From an uncultured Roseateles sp. (GTDB lineage: Bacteria > Pseudomonadota > Gammaproteobacteria > Burkholderiales > Burkholderiaceae): 40,892 nt of DNA. The notes beneath the pieces were generated by a model that was not told the DNA's origin, did not search any database, and saw only the letters and a list, made by a program, of their open reading frames with translations. Shown here piece after piece: positions 31,578-39,367 of this stretch (position 1 is its first letter; each line of letters starts with the position of its first letter). Both the position numbers and the translations under genes were made by a program. The stretch lies in the NCBI GenBank assembly GCA_946480605.1, contig CAMLKW010000012.1, positions 1 to 40,892 of the forward strand. Reading direction: 5' to 3'.

Positions 31578-33251
31578 TCAGAAGCTCTCCCAGTTGCCGC
31601 CCGGGTCGGCCGCGGCGGCGGGCCGGGCCGGCACCGCCACGGCAGCCGGGCGCGGCGGCGCGGACGCGCGCCGGGGCGCCGGCGCGGGCGGCGGGGCCTC
31701 GGCATCCAGCTTGAACTGCCCGACCACTTCGGCCAGCCGGGCGGCCTGGTGCTTCAGGCTCTCGGCGGCGGCGGCCGACTCCTCGACCAGCGCGGCGTTC
31801 TGCTGCGTGACCTGATCGAGCTGGTTGACGGCCTCGCTGACCTGGCCGATGCCCTTGGCCTGCTCGCCGCTGGCGGAGTCGATCTCGCCGATCAGGTCGG
31901 CCACGCGGCGCACGTGGTTGACGATCTCGTCCATGGTGCTGCCGGCCTCGGCGACGAGCCGCGAGCCGGCATCGACCCGCTCCACGCTCTGGCCGATCAG
32001 GTTCTTGATCTCCTTGGCGGCCTCGGCGGAGCGCTGCGCCAGCGTGCGCACCTCGCCGGCCACCACCGCGAAGCCCCGGCCCTGCTCACCGGCGCGCGCC
32101 GCCTCGACCGCAGCGTTCAACGCCAGGATGTTGGTCTGGAAGGCAATGCCGTCGATGGTCGCGATGATGTCCACGATGCGCCGCGAACTGCTGCTGATCT
32201 CCTCCATCGTGCTGACGACGCGGCCCACCACCTCGCCGCCCTGGGTGGCCGCGCCGCTGGCGCTGCCGGCAAGCTGGGTCGCGGTGCGGGCGATGTCGGC
32301 GTTCTGCCGGACCGTCGCGCTCATCTGCTCCATCGAGGCCGCGGTCTGCTGCAGGTTGGAGGCCTGCTCCTCGGTGCGCTGCGACAGGTCGGCATTGCCG
32401 GTGGCGATCTCGGACGAGCCGGTGGCGATGGAGTCCGAGCTGTGGCGGACCTGGCTGACGATCTTGACCAGGTTGTCGTTCATCGCCGCCAGCGCGCGCA
32501 GCAGTTGCGCCACCTCGTCCTGCCCCTGCACGCTGATGCGCTGGCGCAGGTCGCCCACGGAGACGGCCTCGGCCAGCCGCACGGCGACGGCGACCGGCTC
32601 GGTGATGGAGCGCGTGATCAGCCAGGCCAGCACCAGCCCCAGGCCGATGGCGAACAGCGTCGATGCCAGCGTGATCCATTCGGCGCGCCGCTGCACGACC
32701 CTGGCGGCCTCGTACTCCTGTTGCGCCACGCTCACCTGCAGCTGCTGCAGCGCCGCCAGGCTCTCGGCCACCTGCGGCGCCATCTCGGCCACCTTGCCGT
32801 CGTAGCTCGCGCGCGCGGCCGCGAGATCCCCCTTCAGCAGCGCTGCGCGCGCCGGTGCCAGGCCTTGCTGGGCATAGCTGGTGCGCGCGGCGACGAAGCG
32901 TTCGGCCAGCCGCTTCTCCTCGTCGGTCAGATGGGTCGCCAGATATTGCTTGAGCAGCTCGTCGATGGCCTTGACGTTGGTCGCCATCTCCTGCGCATGC
33001 TTCTCGATCAGCGCCGGCTCGGGCTTGAGCATCATCTCGGCGAGCAGAAAGCGGTTGCGTATCGTCAGCCGGCTGACGTCGCCGAGCTGGGCCAGCGGCA
33101 CGGTGCGATCCTGGTAGACGGTCTCCAGCCCTGCGGCCACCTGGCCCAGGCTGACCCGCCCCAGCACGGCCACGGCGGCCAGCAGTCCCAGCACCAAAGC
33201 AAAGGCCAGCCCCAGCCTCGGACCTATCCTGATGCTCTTCAACCAGTCCAT
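31578..33251 (-). CDS. Methyl-accepting chemotaxis protein
   Basis: A protein of 557 residues. Helix TM1 at about 12-34, a four-helix-bundle periplasmic domain to about 190, TM2 at about 193-213, HAMP (RSITEPVAVAVRLAEAVSVGDL), then a long signalling coiled coil with the invariant tip DIIATIDGIAFQTNILALNA. After a Pro/Ala-rich linker it ends in NWESF, close to the NWETF tether that holds CheR and CheB on major receptors. Ligand unknown. AAGGGAG lies about eight nt before the ATG. No other chemotaxis gene is in the window. Confidence 0.95.
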   Translation of the reverse strand: MDWLKSIRIGPRLGLAFALVLGLLAAVAVLGRVSLGQVAAGLETVYQDRTVPLAQLGDVSRLTIRNRFLLAEMMLKPEPALIEKHAQEMATNVKAIDELLKQYLATHLTDEEKRLAERFVAARTSYAQQGLAPARAALLKGDLAAARASYDGKVAEMAPQVAESLAALQQLQVSVAQQEYEAARVVQRRAEWITLASTLFAIGLGLVLAWLITRSITEPVAVAVRLAEAVSVGDLRQRISVQGQDEVAQLLRALAAMNDNLVKIVSQVRHSSDSIATGSSEIATGNADLSQRTEEQASNLQQTAASMEQMSATVRQNADIARTATQLAGSASGAATQGGEVVGRVVSTMEEISSSSRRIVDIIATIDGIAFQTNILALNAAVEAARAGEQGRGFAVVAGEVRTLAQRSAEAAKEIKNLIGQSVERVDAGSRLVAEAGSTMDEIVNHVRRVADLIGEIDSASGEQAKGIGQVSEAVNQLDQVTQQNAALVEESAAAAESLKHQAARLAEVVGQFKLDAEAPPPAPAPRRASAPPRPAAVAVPARPAAAADPGGNWESF

Positions 33252-33280
33252 GTCGAATCTCCCTTTGTTTGTGAGACACG

Positions 33281-33310
33281 ACTCTAGGCACGGCCGGATT
33301 GCGCTGTCAA
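33281..33310 (-). promoter_or_regulatory. Sigma-70-type promoter of the chemotaxis receptor
   Basis: On the reverse strand TTGACA (33310-33305) is a perfect -35 box, followed after 18 nt by TAGAGT (33286-33281) as a -10 box. The predicted transcript begins near 33274, about 23 nt before the ATG, and includes the AAGGGAG ribosome site. I saw no sigma-28-type sequence, which would be usual for flagellar-regulon receptors. Confidence 0.6.
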
Positions 33311-33409
33311 AGATTTTGTGCAGCGCAGCAAGCGGCCGGCGTTGCTTCGTTGAACGAGCGGGGTCTTGACAACTGCCCAGCGCCGGTCGGCGCCCGGCCG
33401 CTCGGCCTC

Positions 33410-34660
33410 TCAGGCGGCCGCCAGCAACTGCTCCAGCCGCTGCTCCCGCAGCCCGTAGAAGCGCTTGATCTCGGCGATCTGCGCCAGCAGTTCGGGCCGG
33501 CGCGCGGCCAGCGCCTCGGCGGCGGCGCCTTGCGCCTTCACGGCCAGGATCATCTTGTTCTTGCTGGTGTGCTCCAGCGCGATGAACTCGAACACCTGGG
33601 TGCGATAGCCCTGGCTTTCCAGCAGCAGCGCGCGCAGCGAGTCGGTCACCATCTCGGCCTCCTGGCCCAGGTGGATGCCATGCTGCAGCATGGGCCGCAG
33701 CACGGCCGGCATGGTCATCTGCGGGCGCAGCTCCTTGTGGCAGCAGGGCGAGCTCATGATGATGCGGGCGCCGCTCTGCAGCCCCACGTGCAGCGCATGG
33801 TCGGTGGCGATGTCGCAGGCATGCAGCGCGATCATCACGTCCAGCGGCTGCACGGCCTGGGTGCGCACGTCGCCCTGGTCGAAGCGGATGCCGGCGAGCT
33901 GCTCGCCGTCGATGACGGCGTTGCACAGCCTGACCATGTCGTCGCGCAGCTCGATGCCGGTCACGCGCGGGTCCAGGCCCCGGGCCTGCAGCCAGTCGTG
34001 CACCGCGAAGGTCAGGTAGCCCTTGCCGGAGCCGAAATCGGCCACGCGCACCGGGCCTTGCAGCAGGGCCTCGTCCACCGCGGCAGCAAGGATCTCGACG
34101 AAGCGGTTGATCTGCTTCCACTTGCGCGCCATGGCCGGCACCAGCGCCGGCTCGCCCTTGACCCGATGCGTGAGCCCCAGCGCCGACCAGACCGGATGCG
34201 CCATCTCCAGCGGGCGGTGCTTGGCCTTGTCGTGCGCGGCGGGTGCGGGCGCCTCGGCGCTGTCGATGCGGGTCACGCGCAAGGTCTCGCGGCCCTTGCG
34301 GCTGACGGCGAACTGCACCTCCTCGGTGGCGGTGTGCAGGTGGGCGTTGCGGAAACGCGCGCCCAGCAGCGTGGCGATCTCGGCCAGGCCGGCCTCGGGT
34401 GCGTGGTTCTTGGTGACGTCCTTGGTGCGGTGACGCCACAGGAAGCTCAGGCAGGGCTCGCCGCGCAACTCGATGGCGCGCACGGTCAGGCGCTCGACGT
34501 CGGCGTCGTCGCCATCCACGGCCACGGGGCCGGACAGCAGCAGCTTGCCGAACCGGCCGCCAGCCAGCGCCAGGCGGATCAGGTGCATCAAGCGTTCATG
34601 GGCCGGCGCCGAGGCCGCGGGCGGCGGCGTGATCAGCGAGGTGAAGAGGGGTGAGGACAT
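33410..34660 (-). CDS. SAM-dependent methyltransferase (Methyltransf_32-like)
   Basis: A protein of 416 residues from ATG 34660 (MSSPLFTSL). The cofactor loop is VADFGSGKGYLTFAVHDWL, followed by GIELRDDMVRLCN, FDQGDVRT, the LDVMIALHACDIATDHAL motif and MSSPCCHKELRPQM. HACD and SPCCH are characteristic of a conserved but poorly studied methyltransferase family that has been linked to RNA or glutathione-type substrates by annotation only. The actual substrate is unknown. Solitary gene; it is divergent from the first PEP-CTERM gene. Confidence 0.8.
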   Translation of the reverse strand: MSSPLFTSLITPPPAASAPAHERLMHLIRLALAGGRFGKLLLSGPVAVDGDDADVERLTVRAIELRGEPCLSFLWRHRTKDVTKNHAPEAGLAEIATLLGARFRNAHLHTATEEVQFAVSRKGRETLRVTRIDSAEAPAPAAHDKAKHRPLEMAHPVWSALGLTHRVKGEPALVPAMARKWKQINRFVEILAAAVDEALLQGPVRVADFGSGKGYLTFAVHDWLQARGLDPRVTGIELRDDMVRLCNAVIDGEQLAGIRFDQGDVRTQAVQPLDVMIALHACDIATDHALHVGLQSGARIIMSSPCCHKELRPQMTMPAVLRPMLQHGIHLGQEAEMVTDSLRALLLESQGYRTQVFEFIALEHTSKNKMILAVKAQGAAAEALAARRPELLAQIAEIKRFYGLREQRLEQLLAAA

Positions 34661-34860
34661 CGCCGCGATTGTCGGACAGCGGCTGCAACCGTCTGCCTCC
34701 CCCGCGTTTGCAGGGTGAACGTGGCTTGAATGCCCAAATTCGCACACAGCGGGCCCCGACTCCCCCGCGACGGCGGGATGCGCGATCCGGGCCTCCCGCC
34801 CACACTCACCCCCTAGTTTGAAGTCGACGTTCGGCTACGGCCAACCAGGAAGAAGCACTC

Positions 34861-35529
34861 ATGTCCAAGACCCTGCGCCTCATCGCTGCCTCGCTGCTGA
34901 CGACGCTGACCGCCACCGCCCAAGCCGACTACGTCGCCTCCAGCCAGGGCGTGTCGTTCAATTTCCAGGTCGTGGACGCCGACACCTTCACGCTGGAGAT
35001 CCTGAACGCCGACAAGGCCAGCGGCAACTGGAAGACGGCGGGCTACCTGAGCTACCTGGGCTTCAACGGCCTGGACGGCGCGGGCGGCAAGCTGCCGGGC
35101 CTGAGCGGCATCAACGTCAGCGTCAGCCCCGACCCCGGCATGACGATCAGCTGGGCCTACACCCACACCGAACTGGCCGGTCAGGGCTGCAACAAGAGCG
35201 GCAACTCCGGCGCCTTCTGCCTGGACGCCAATCCGAACATCCGGCTGACCGGCGACATGCTGTTCACCATCGATCTGCTGGGCACGGGCATCGACCTGAC
35301 GGGCTCCATCGCCCCGCACCTGAAGGTCGGCTTCACCGACCAGGCGGGCAGCAAGCCCATCGGCGACCTGCTGTCGGCCGACATGGCCTACGTGCCGGCG
35401 CAGCAGGACTTCGTGACCGACTCCAGTTCGACCACCACGCGCGCGCTGCCGGAGCCGGCCTCGCTGGCCCTGGCCGGCATGGCGCTGGTGGGCGTCGCGG
35501 CCGCCTCGCGCCGCCGCCCGCGCGGCTGA
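34861..35529 (+). CDS. PEP-CTERM-anchored extracellular protein
   Basis: A protein of 222 residues. Signal peptide 1-22 (ending AQAD), a beta-rich middle with two cysteines (GQGCNKSGNSGAFCLD) and the C-terminal sorting tripartite signal: LPEPAS, a hydrophobic helix LALAGMALVGVAAA and SRRRPR. Exosortase recognises this signal and processes the protein at the cell surface, commonly alongside exopolysaccharide production. The exosortase gene is not in the window. AGGAAG lies about eight nt before the ATG. Confidence 0.88.
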   Translation: MSKTLRLIAASLLTTLTATAQADYVASSQGVSFNFQVVDADTFTLEILNADKASGNWKTAGYLSYLGFNGLDGAGGKLPGLSGINVSVSPDPGMTISWAYTHTELAGQGCNKSGNSGAFCLDANPNIRLTGDMLFTIDLLGTGIDLTGSIAPHLKVGFTDQAGSKPIGDLLSADMAYVPAQQDFVTDSSSTTTRALPEPASLALAGMALVGVAAASRRRPRG

Positions 35530-35547
35530 TCGTTCCGCGCGCACGCC

Positions 35548-36090
35548 TCAGGCGCACGGCCCGGGCCGCGCCCGGCGCCAGACGCCGATGAAGCCCAGCC
35601 CGGCCAGCAGCATTGCAAGGCTCTGCGGCTCCGGCACGGCGGCCGCCACCTGCAGCGGCTGCCAGGTCATGGAGGCCAGGCCCAACTGCTCGTCGCCGAC
35701 CGTGCCCGGAATCTGGTAGCTGGGCCAGCCCATGCTGTCGTAGCTGAACAGGCGCGTTCCGTCCTCGGTCTGGTTGACGCTGGCCAGGTGCCAGATGCGC
35801 TGGCTGGACAGCTCGAACTCGATGCCCGACCGGTCGCCCAGCGCATGGCTGAAGGCCTGCACCGCGCGGTTGCCGGACCAGTGCAGCTCGAAGGCGGTGA
35901 GCTCATAGCCGTAGAGCCAGCCGTCGCCGTCGAGGTCGGTACCGGCAAAGCTGCCGGACAGCGTGGCGCCATCGGCATAGCCGCCCTGGGTGAACGTGAA
36001 GCCCTGGGCCTGGGCCGGCTGGGCCAGCGCGGCCGTCAGGGCCAGCGCGGTGGTGAGCACAAAAGAACGGAGGGCGGACATGACGGGCAT
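35548..36090 (-). CDS. PEP-CTERM protein with an EF-hand-like loop
   Basis: A protein of 180 residues (171 if the second ATG at 36081 is used). Signal peptide ending PAQAQ, then FTFTQGGYADGATLSGSFAG and DLDGDGWLYGYE, which fits the calcium-binding EF-hand loop pattern, then VPEPQSLAM, a hydrophobic helix and WRRAR as the PEP-CTERM signal. Its stop lies 18 nt from that of the other PEP-CTERM gene; the two are convergent. It is probably exported and anchored with exopolysaccharide. No ribosome site favours either start. Confidence 0.85.
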   Translation of the reverse strand: MPVMSALRSFVLTTALALTAALAQPAQAQGFTFTQGGYADGATLSGSFAGTDLDGDGWLYGYELTAFELHWSGNRAVQAFSHALGDRSGIEFELSSQRIWHLASVNQTEDGTRLFSYDSMGWPSYQIPGTVGDEQLGLASMTWQPLQVAAAVPEPQSLAMLLAGLGFIGVWRRARPGPCA

Positions 36091-36160
36091 CCCATCGCAG
36101 TGAAGGTGCCGTCATGCTGCCGATGGCCGGGCGTCCGTACATCGCCCAGGGGAGCCAGGA

Positions 36161-36178
36161 CCATGCCCGGAGTCATGG
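36161..36178 (-). promoter_or_regulatory. Shared dyad, PEP-CTERM copy
   Basis: On the reverse strand CCATGACTCCGGGCATGG, 71 nt before the PEP-CTERM start at 36090, is the counterpart of the site at 28021-28038. The following TGGCTCC (36157-36151) is shared too. Confidence 0.5.
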
Positions 36179-36192
36179 CCCGATGGGGCCAG

Positions 36193-36864
36193 TCAGGCGT
36201 GCGTGACGTGGCCGCGGGTGGCGGCCGTGTCCAGGTGCGGCAGCGTGTTGAAGGTGACCAGGTGGAAGCGCTCGCGGTTGAAGGCCAGCTCGGTGAGCGA
36301 CGCATTGCGCAGGCGCAGGTTCAGCTCCACCAGGCTCTCGGGCGGCGCCTGCAGCACATGCGCCACGGCCGTCGCGATCGGCCCGCCGCTGGACACCACC
36401 AGCACCTGCCGGCCCACGCCCAGCGCCAGCACGCGCGCCAGCGCATCGACCACGCCGGCCTGGAAGTCCGCGTGCGCCGGCATGCCCTGCGGGCGGGTCT
36501 CGCCTCGCATCCAGGCCAGCAGGCCCGTGCGCAGCAGCCGGAAATGCTGCTTGACGGCCGCCGGGTCCGTGGGCCTGGGCAGGGGCTGCGGATGGATGGC
36601 GCGCACGACCGCCTCGCTGTCGTACTCGTTCAGCCCCGGCAACGCGACGGCCGGCAGGTCCTGGCCGTAGCCCTCCACGATGCCCGCCAGCGACTGCGCA
36701 TGCCGGCGCAGGGTGCCGGTGAACACCGCATCGAAGCGCTGTTGCCGCTCGCGCCAGTAGGCGCCCAGCAACCGGCACTGCTCATGGCCGGTGGCGCTGA
36801 GCTGGTCGTAGTCGGCCGCGCCGAAACTGGCCTGGCCATGGCGGACGAGATGGAGGCTTCCCAT
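36193..36864 (-). CDS. Histidine phosphatase family protein with a changed second motif
   Basis: A protein of 223 residues from ATG 36864 (MGSLHLVRHGQASFG). The first motif LVRHGQ gives the phosphorylated histidine, and TGTLRRHAQS and LNEYDSEAV follow as in phosphoglycerate-mutase-like phosphatases. The second histidine motif, normally HGG, reads SSGGPIATAV, so the second catalytic His is Ser. This variant occurs in a subgroup of the superfamily, whose activity is uncertain. A longer start at 36909 is possible but would overlap the start of the divergent acetyltransferase gene. Confidence 0.8.
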   Translation of the reverse strand: MGSLHLVRHGQASFGAADYDQLSATGHEQCRLLGAYWRERQQRFDAVFTGTLRRHAQSLAGIVEGYGQDLPAVALPGLNEYDSEAVVRAIHPQPLPRPTDPAAVKQHFRLLRTGLLAWMRGETRPQGMPAHADFQAGVVDALARVLALGVGRQVLVVSSGGPIATAVAHVLQAPPESLVELNLRLRNASLTELAFNRERFHLVTFNTLPHLDTAATRGHVTHA

Positions 36865-36908
36865 GGCCCGCATGATGGCCCGCAAGGCCGCCGCCGACTG
36901 TCGCGACA

Positions 36909-37364
36909 ATGACGGCCATGACGCTTCGCCTCGCCACCCCCGCCGACACCGCCGAACTCTGGCGCGTGCGCTATGCCGTCACCGAGAACACGCTGACGCC
37001 AGGCCGTATCCAAGACGATGAACTGCACGCCTACCTGAACGACTACGGGCGCGGCTGGGTGATCGAGCTGGAGAACGGCCGCCTTGCCGGCTTCGCCATC
37101 GCCGACAACCGCGACGGCCACATCTGGGCCATGTTCGTGGACCCGCCGCTGCACGGCCGCGGCTACGGCCGCCAGCTGCACGACGTCATGGTGGGCTGGC
37201 TGTTCGAGCAGGGCCACACGCGACTGGACCTGGGCACGCAGCCCGACTCGCGCGCCGAGGCCTTCTACCGCCGCGCCGGCTGGCGGCCCACCGACGAAGG
37301 CCTGGACGCCTGGGGCGACAAGCGCTTTGAACTGTTGAAGAAGGACTGGAATCCCCATGCTTGA
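36909..37364 (+). CDS. GNAT-family N-acetyltransferase
   Basis: A protein of 151 residues, or 148 from the in-frame ATG at 36918 (MTLRLATPADT), which is the more usual opening; no ribosome site decides. The acetyl-CoA site is FVDPPLHGRGYGRQLHDVMV, with AEAFYRRAGWRPT as the C-terminal motif. It transfers an acetyl group to an unknown amine. It overlaps the esterase gene by eight nt, so the two are co-translated. Confidence 0.87.
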   Translation: MTAMTLRLATPADTAELWRVRYAVTENTLTPGRIQDDELHAYLNDYGRGWVIELENGRLAGFAIADNRDGHIWAMFVDPPLHGRGYGRQLHDVMVGWLFEQGHTRLDLGTQPDSRAEAFYRRAGWRPTDEGLDAWGDKRFELLKKDWNPHA

Positions 37365-38016
37365 GACCCACGTCATCGAGACCGCCCCCAACCCGCGCAC
37401 GACCCTCATCGTGCTGCACGGCCTGGGCGCCGACGGCTACGACTTCGTGCCCATCTGCGGCGAGCTGGACCTGGCCGCCATCGGTCCGGTGCGCTACGTG
37501 TTCCCGCATGCGCCCCAGCGGCCGGTGACCATCAACAACGGCTATGTGATGCGGGCCTGGTACGACATCCTCGTGACCGACCTCGTGCGCCGCGAAGACG
37601 AAGCCGGCCTGCGCGAGTCGCAGCAGCAGATCGCCGAGCTGATCGACGCCGAGCGCGCGCGCGGCGTGCCGGCGAACCGCATCGTGCTGATGGGTTTCTC
37701 GCAGGGCTGCGCGATGACGCTGATGACCGCGCTGCGCTACCCCGAGCGCCTGGGCGGCGCGGTGGGCCTGTCGGGCTATCTGCCGCTGGCCGCGGCGACG
37801 ACGGCCGAGCGCTCGGCGGCCAACGCCGACCTGCCCATCTTCCTGGCCCACGGCCGGCAGGACCCCATCGTCGCCCCGGCTCGCGGCACGGCCAGCCGCG
37901 ACGCACTGCGCGCGCTGGGCCACGCCGTCGAGTGGCACGACTACCCCATGCCGCACTCGGTCTGCGCCGAGGAGATCGCCGACCTGAACGCCTGGCTGCT
38001 GAAGCAACTGAGCTGA
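37357..38016 (+). CDS. Carboxylesterase/phospholipase, alpha/beta-hydrolase
   Basis: A protein of 219 residues. LIVLHGLGADGYDFVP forms the oxyanion region, the nucleophile is Ser in MGFSQGCAM, the acid is Asp in AHGRQDPIV, and the base is His in YPMPHSV. It matches the predicted esterase/phospholipase family of about 220 residues common in proteobacteria (EstB-like). Cytoplasmic; acts on short acyl esters in studied members. It is coupled to the GNAT gene. Confidence 0.92.
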   Translation: MLETHVIETAPNPRTTLIVLHGLGADGYDFVPICGELDLAAIGPVRYVFPHAPQRPVTINNGYVMRAWYDILVTDLVRREDEAGLRESQQQIAELIDAERARGVPANRIVLMGFSQGCAMTLMTALRYPERLGGAVGLSGYLPLAAATTAERSAANADLPIFLAHGRQDPIVAPARGTASRDALRALGHAVEWHDYPMPHSVCAEEIADLNAWLLKQLS

Positions 38017-38074
38017 GTTGACCCTGCTGTTTTCCCGCTCGCCCGGCAGGGCGCCGGGGCAAGATCGATGAGTC

Positions 38075-39367
38075 ATGGAGCGCCTGGCCGAACAGATCGT
38101 TGACTGGCACAACAGCCACCCCCTCGCACGCCGCATCGGCGTCGGCGATGTGCACACCATCGGCGTGGTGGCCCTGCCCTTCGTGCGCACGACGGCGGAC
38201 GCGGGTGCGTTCGTGGAGCCGGTGCTCACCGATGCCGTCAGCGCCTTCGACGCCTTGCACGACTCGCCGCCGGTATCACGCGGTTCGGTATGGTTGCAGC
38301 GGCTGAAGGCGCTGCCGGCCCAGTTGCCACGGCTGCTGGGCCGCGCCAGGCGCACGCAGTGGCGCGCCTTCAACGAGAAGTTCATCCCGGGCCTGAGCCC
38401 GGCGCGCATCGAGGCCTTTGCGCTGGCCCACGGCTTTGCCGAAGCGCCGGCCACGCCCGAGACGCGTCCCTGGCGCGTCATCGTCATCGACGAGGCGCTG
38501 GCCGCCAAGCGCGGCGGCTGGCCTTTCGAGCTGTACCTGATGAGCGCCGGCGTGGAGGTGGGCAGCGCCCGCACCCGCGTGATCAGCGGGCGCGGCATTC
38601 CGTCGCAGATCATCGGCCGCCGGCTGTGGGACCCCGTCCGCGCCGGCGCCGCCGCCGCGGTGCTGACCGCGCTGGCCGGCGTGGCCGCCTGGCAGCTGTG
38701 GCCGCAGCCGGCGGCCAAACCGGTGGCGCCCCCCGCGTCGGCGGCATCGGCACCCGCCTCTGCACCGGTCATGCCGGCCGCCGCGCCGAGCGCACCACCG
38801 GCCGCGTCGGAACCGGCCTCCGGCCCGGCCGAGCCGGCTTCCGCCGCGGCATCGGCCGCTTCGGCACTTCCAGCAGCCTCGGCCAGTGATGCCGGCGAGC
38901 CCGCCGTGCCCGACATCCGCCCGCGCCTGGTGGAGCGTAGCGACGGCAAGACGCTGCCGCCGCTGCTGGGCGGTGGCAAGGCGGCGGACAAGCCGGCCGA
39001 GAAACCCGCCGAGAAGCCGGTGGAAAAGCCAGCCGACAAGCCCGCCGAGAAGCCGCCCGAGCCCGCCGTCAGGGCCGCCGAGCCGCCGGACCCGCGCCTG
39101 ACCCGCCTGGCCGAAGCGCCCGGCAGGCAGGCCGTGGCGCTGGTGGGCCCCGCCGGCAGCAAGGCCGACGCCGAGGCCTTGCTGGCCAAGATGAAGGCCG
39201 GCCTGGTGGGTGTGCACAGCAACCCCGACTCACTGCAGGCCGATGTCATCAAGACGCCCGAAGGCTGGCGCGCCACGATCTGGCCCTTCCCCAGCCGCGA
39301 GCAGGCCCAGCTCATCAACGCCACGCTGGTGGCGCGCGGGCTGAAGACCAAGGCGGTGAACTTCTAG
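38075..39367 (+). CDS. Membrane protein with SPOR-like C-terminal domain
   Basis: A protein of 430 residues. Residues 1-185 form a globular part without known domain (HNSHPLARRIGVGDVHTIGV, WRVIVIDEALAAKRGGWPFE), one membrane helix at about 189-209 (AGAAAAVLTALAGVAAWQLW), then a long Ala/Pro/Ser linker, six [DE]KP[AV] tetrapeptides, and a C-terminal region from about 352 (RQAVALVGPAGSKADAEALLA to WRATIWPFPSREQAQLINA) with the spacing of SPOR domains, which bind denuded peptidoglycan at division sites. The domain call is from pattern only. Its TAG stop overlaps that of the LysR gene (CTAG). Confidence 0.65.
   Translation: MERLAEQIVDWHNSHPLARRIGVGDVHTIGVVALPFVRTTADAGAFVEPVLTDAVSAFDALHDSPPVSRGSVWLQRLKALPAQLPRLLGRARRTQWRAFNEKFIPGLSPARIEAFALAHGFAEAPATPETRPWRVIVIDEALAAKRGGWPFELYLMSAGVEVGSARTRVISGRGIPSQIIGRRLWDPVRAGAAAAVLTALAGVAAWQLWPQPAAKPVAPPASAASAPASAPVMPAAAPSAPPAASEPASGPAEPASAAASAASALPAASASDAGEPAVPDIRPRLVERSDGKTLPPLLGGGKAADKPAEKPAEKPVEKPADKPAEKPPEPAVRAAEPPDPRLTRLAEAPGRQAVALVGPAGSKADAEALLAKMKAGLVGVHSNPDSLQADVIKTPEGWRATIWPFPSREQAQLINATLVARGLKTKAVNF
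38987..39058 (+). repeat. In-frame 12-nt tandem repeat encoding [DE]KP[AV]
   Basis: Six consecutive units of GA(C/G)-AA(G/A)-CC(G/C/A)-G(C/T)x within the linker of the SPOR-like protein. Such Lys-Pro-rich tracts give a stiff, extended spacer through the periplasm, as in TonB. Copy number could vary by slippage between strains. Confidence 0.75.

Noticed and set aside
34661..34860. A sigma-54 promoter before the first PEP-CTERM gene
   Set aside because: A TGGC is present near 34724, but the -12 element is not TTGC at the required spacing.
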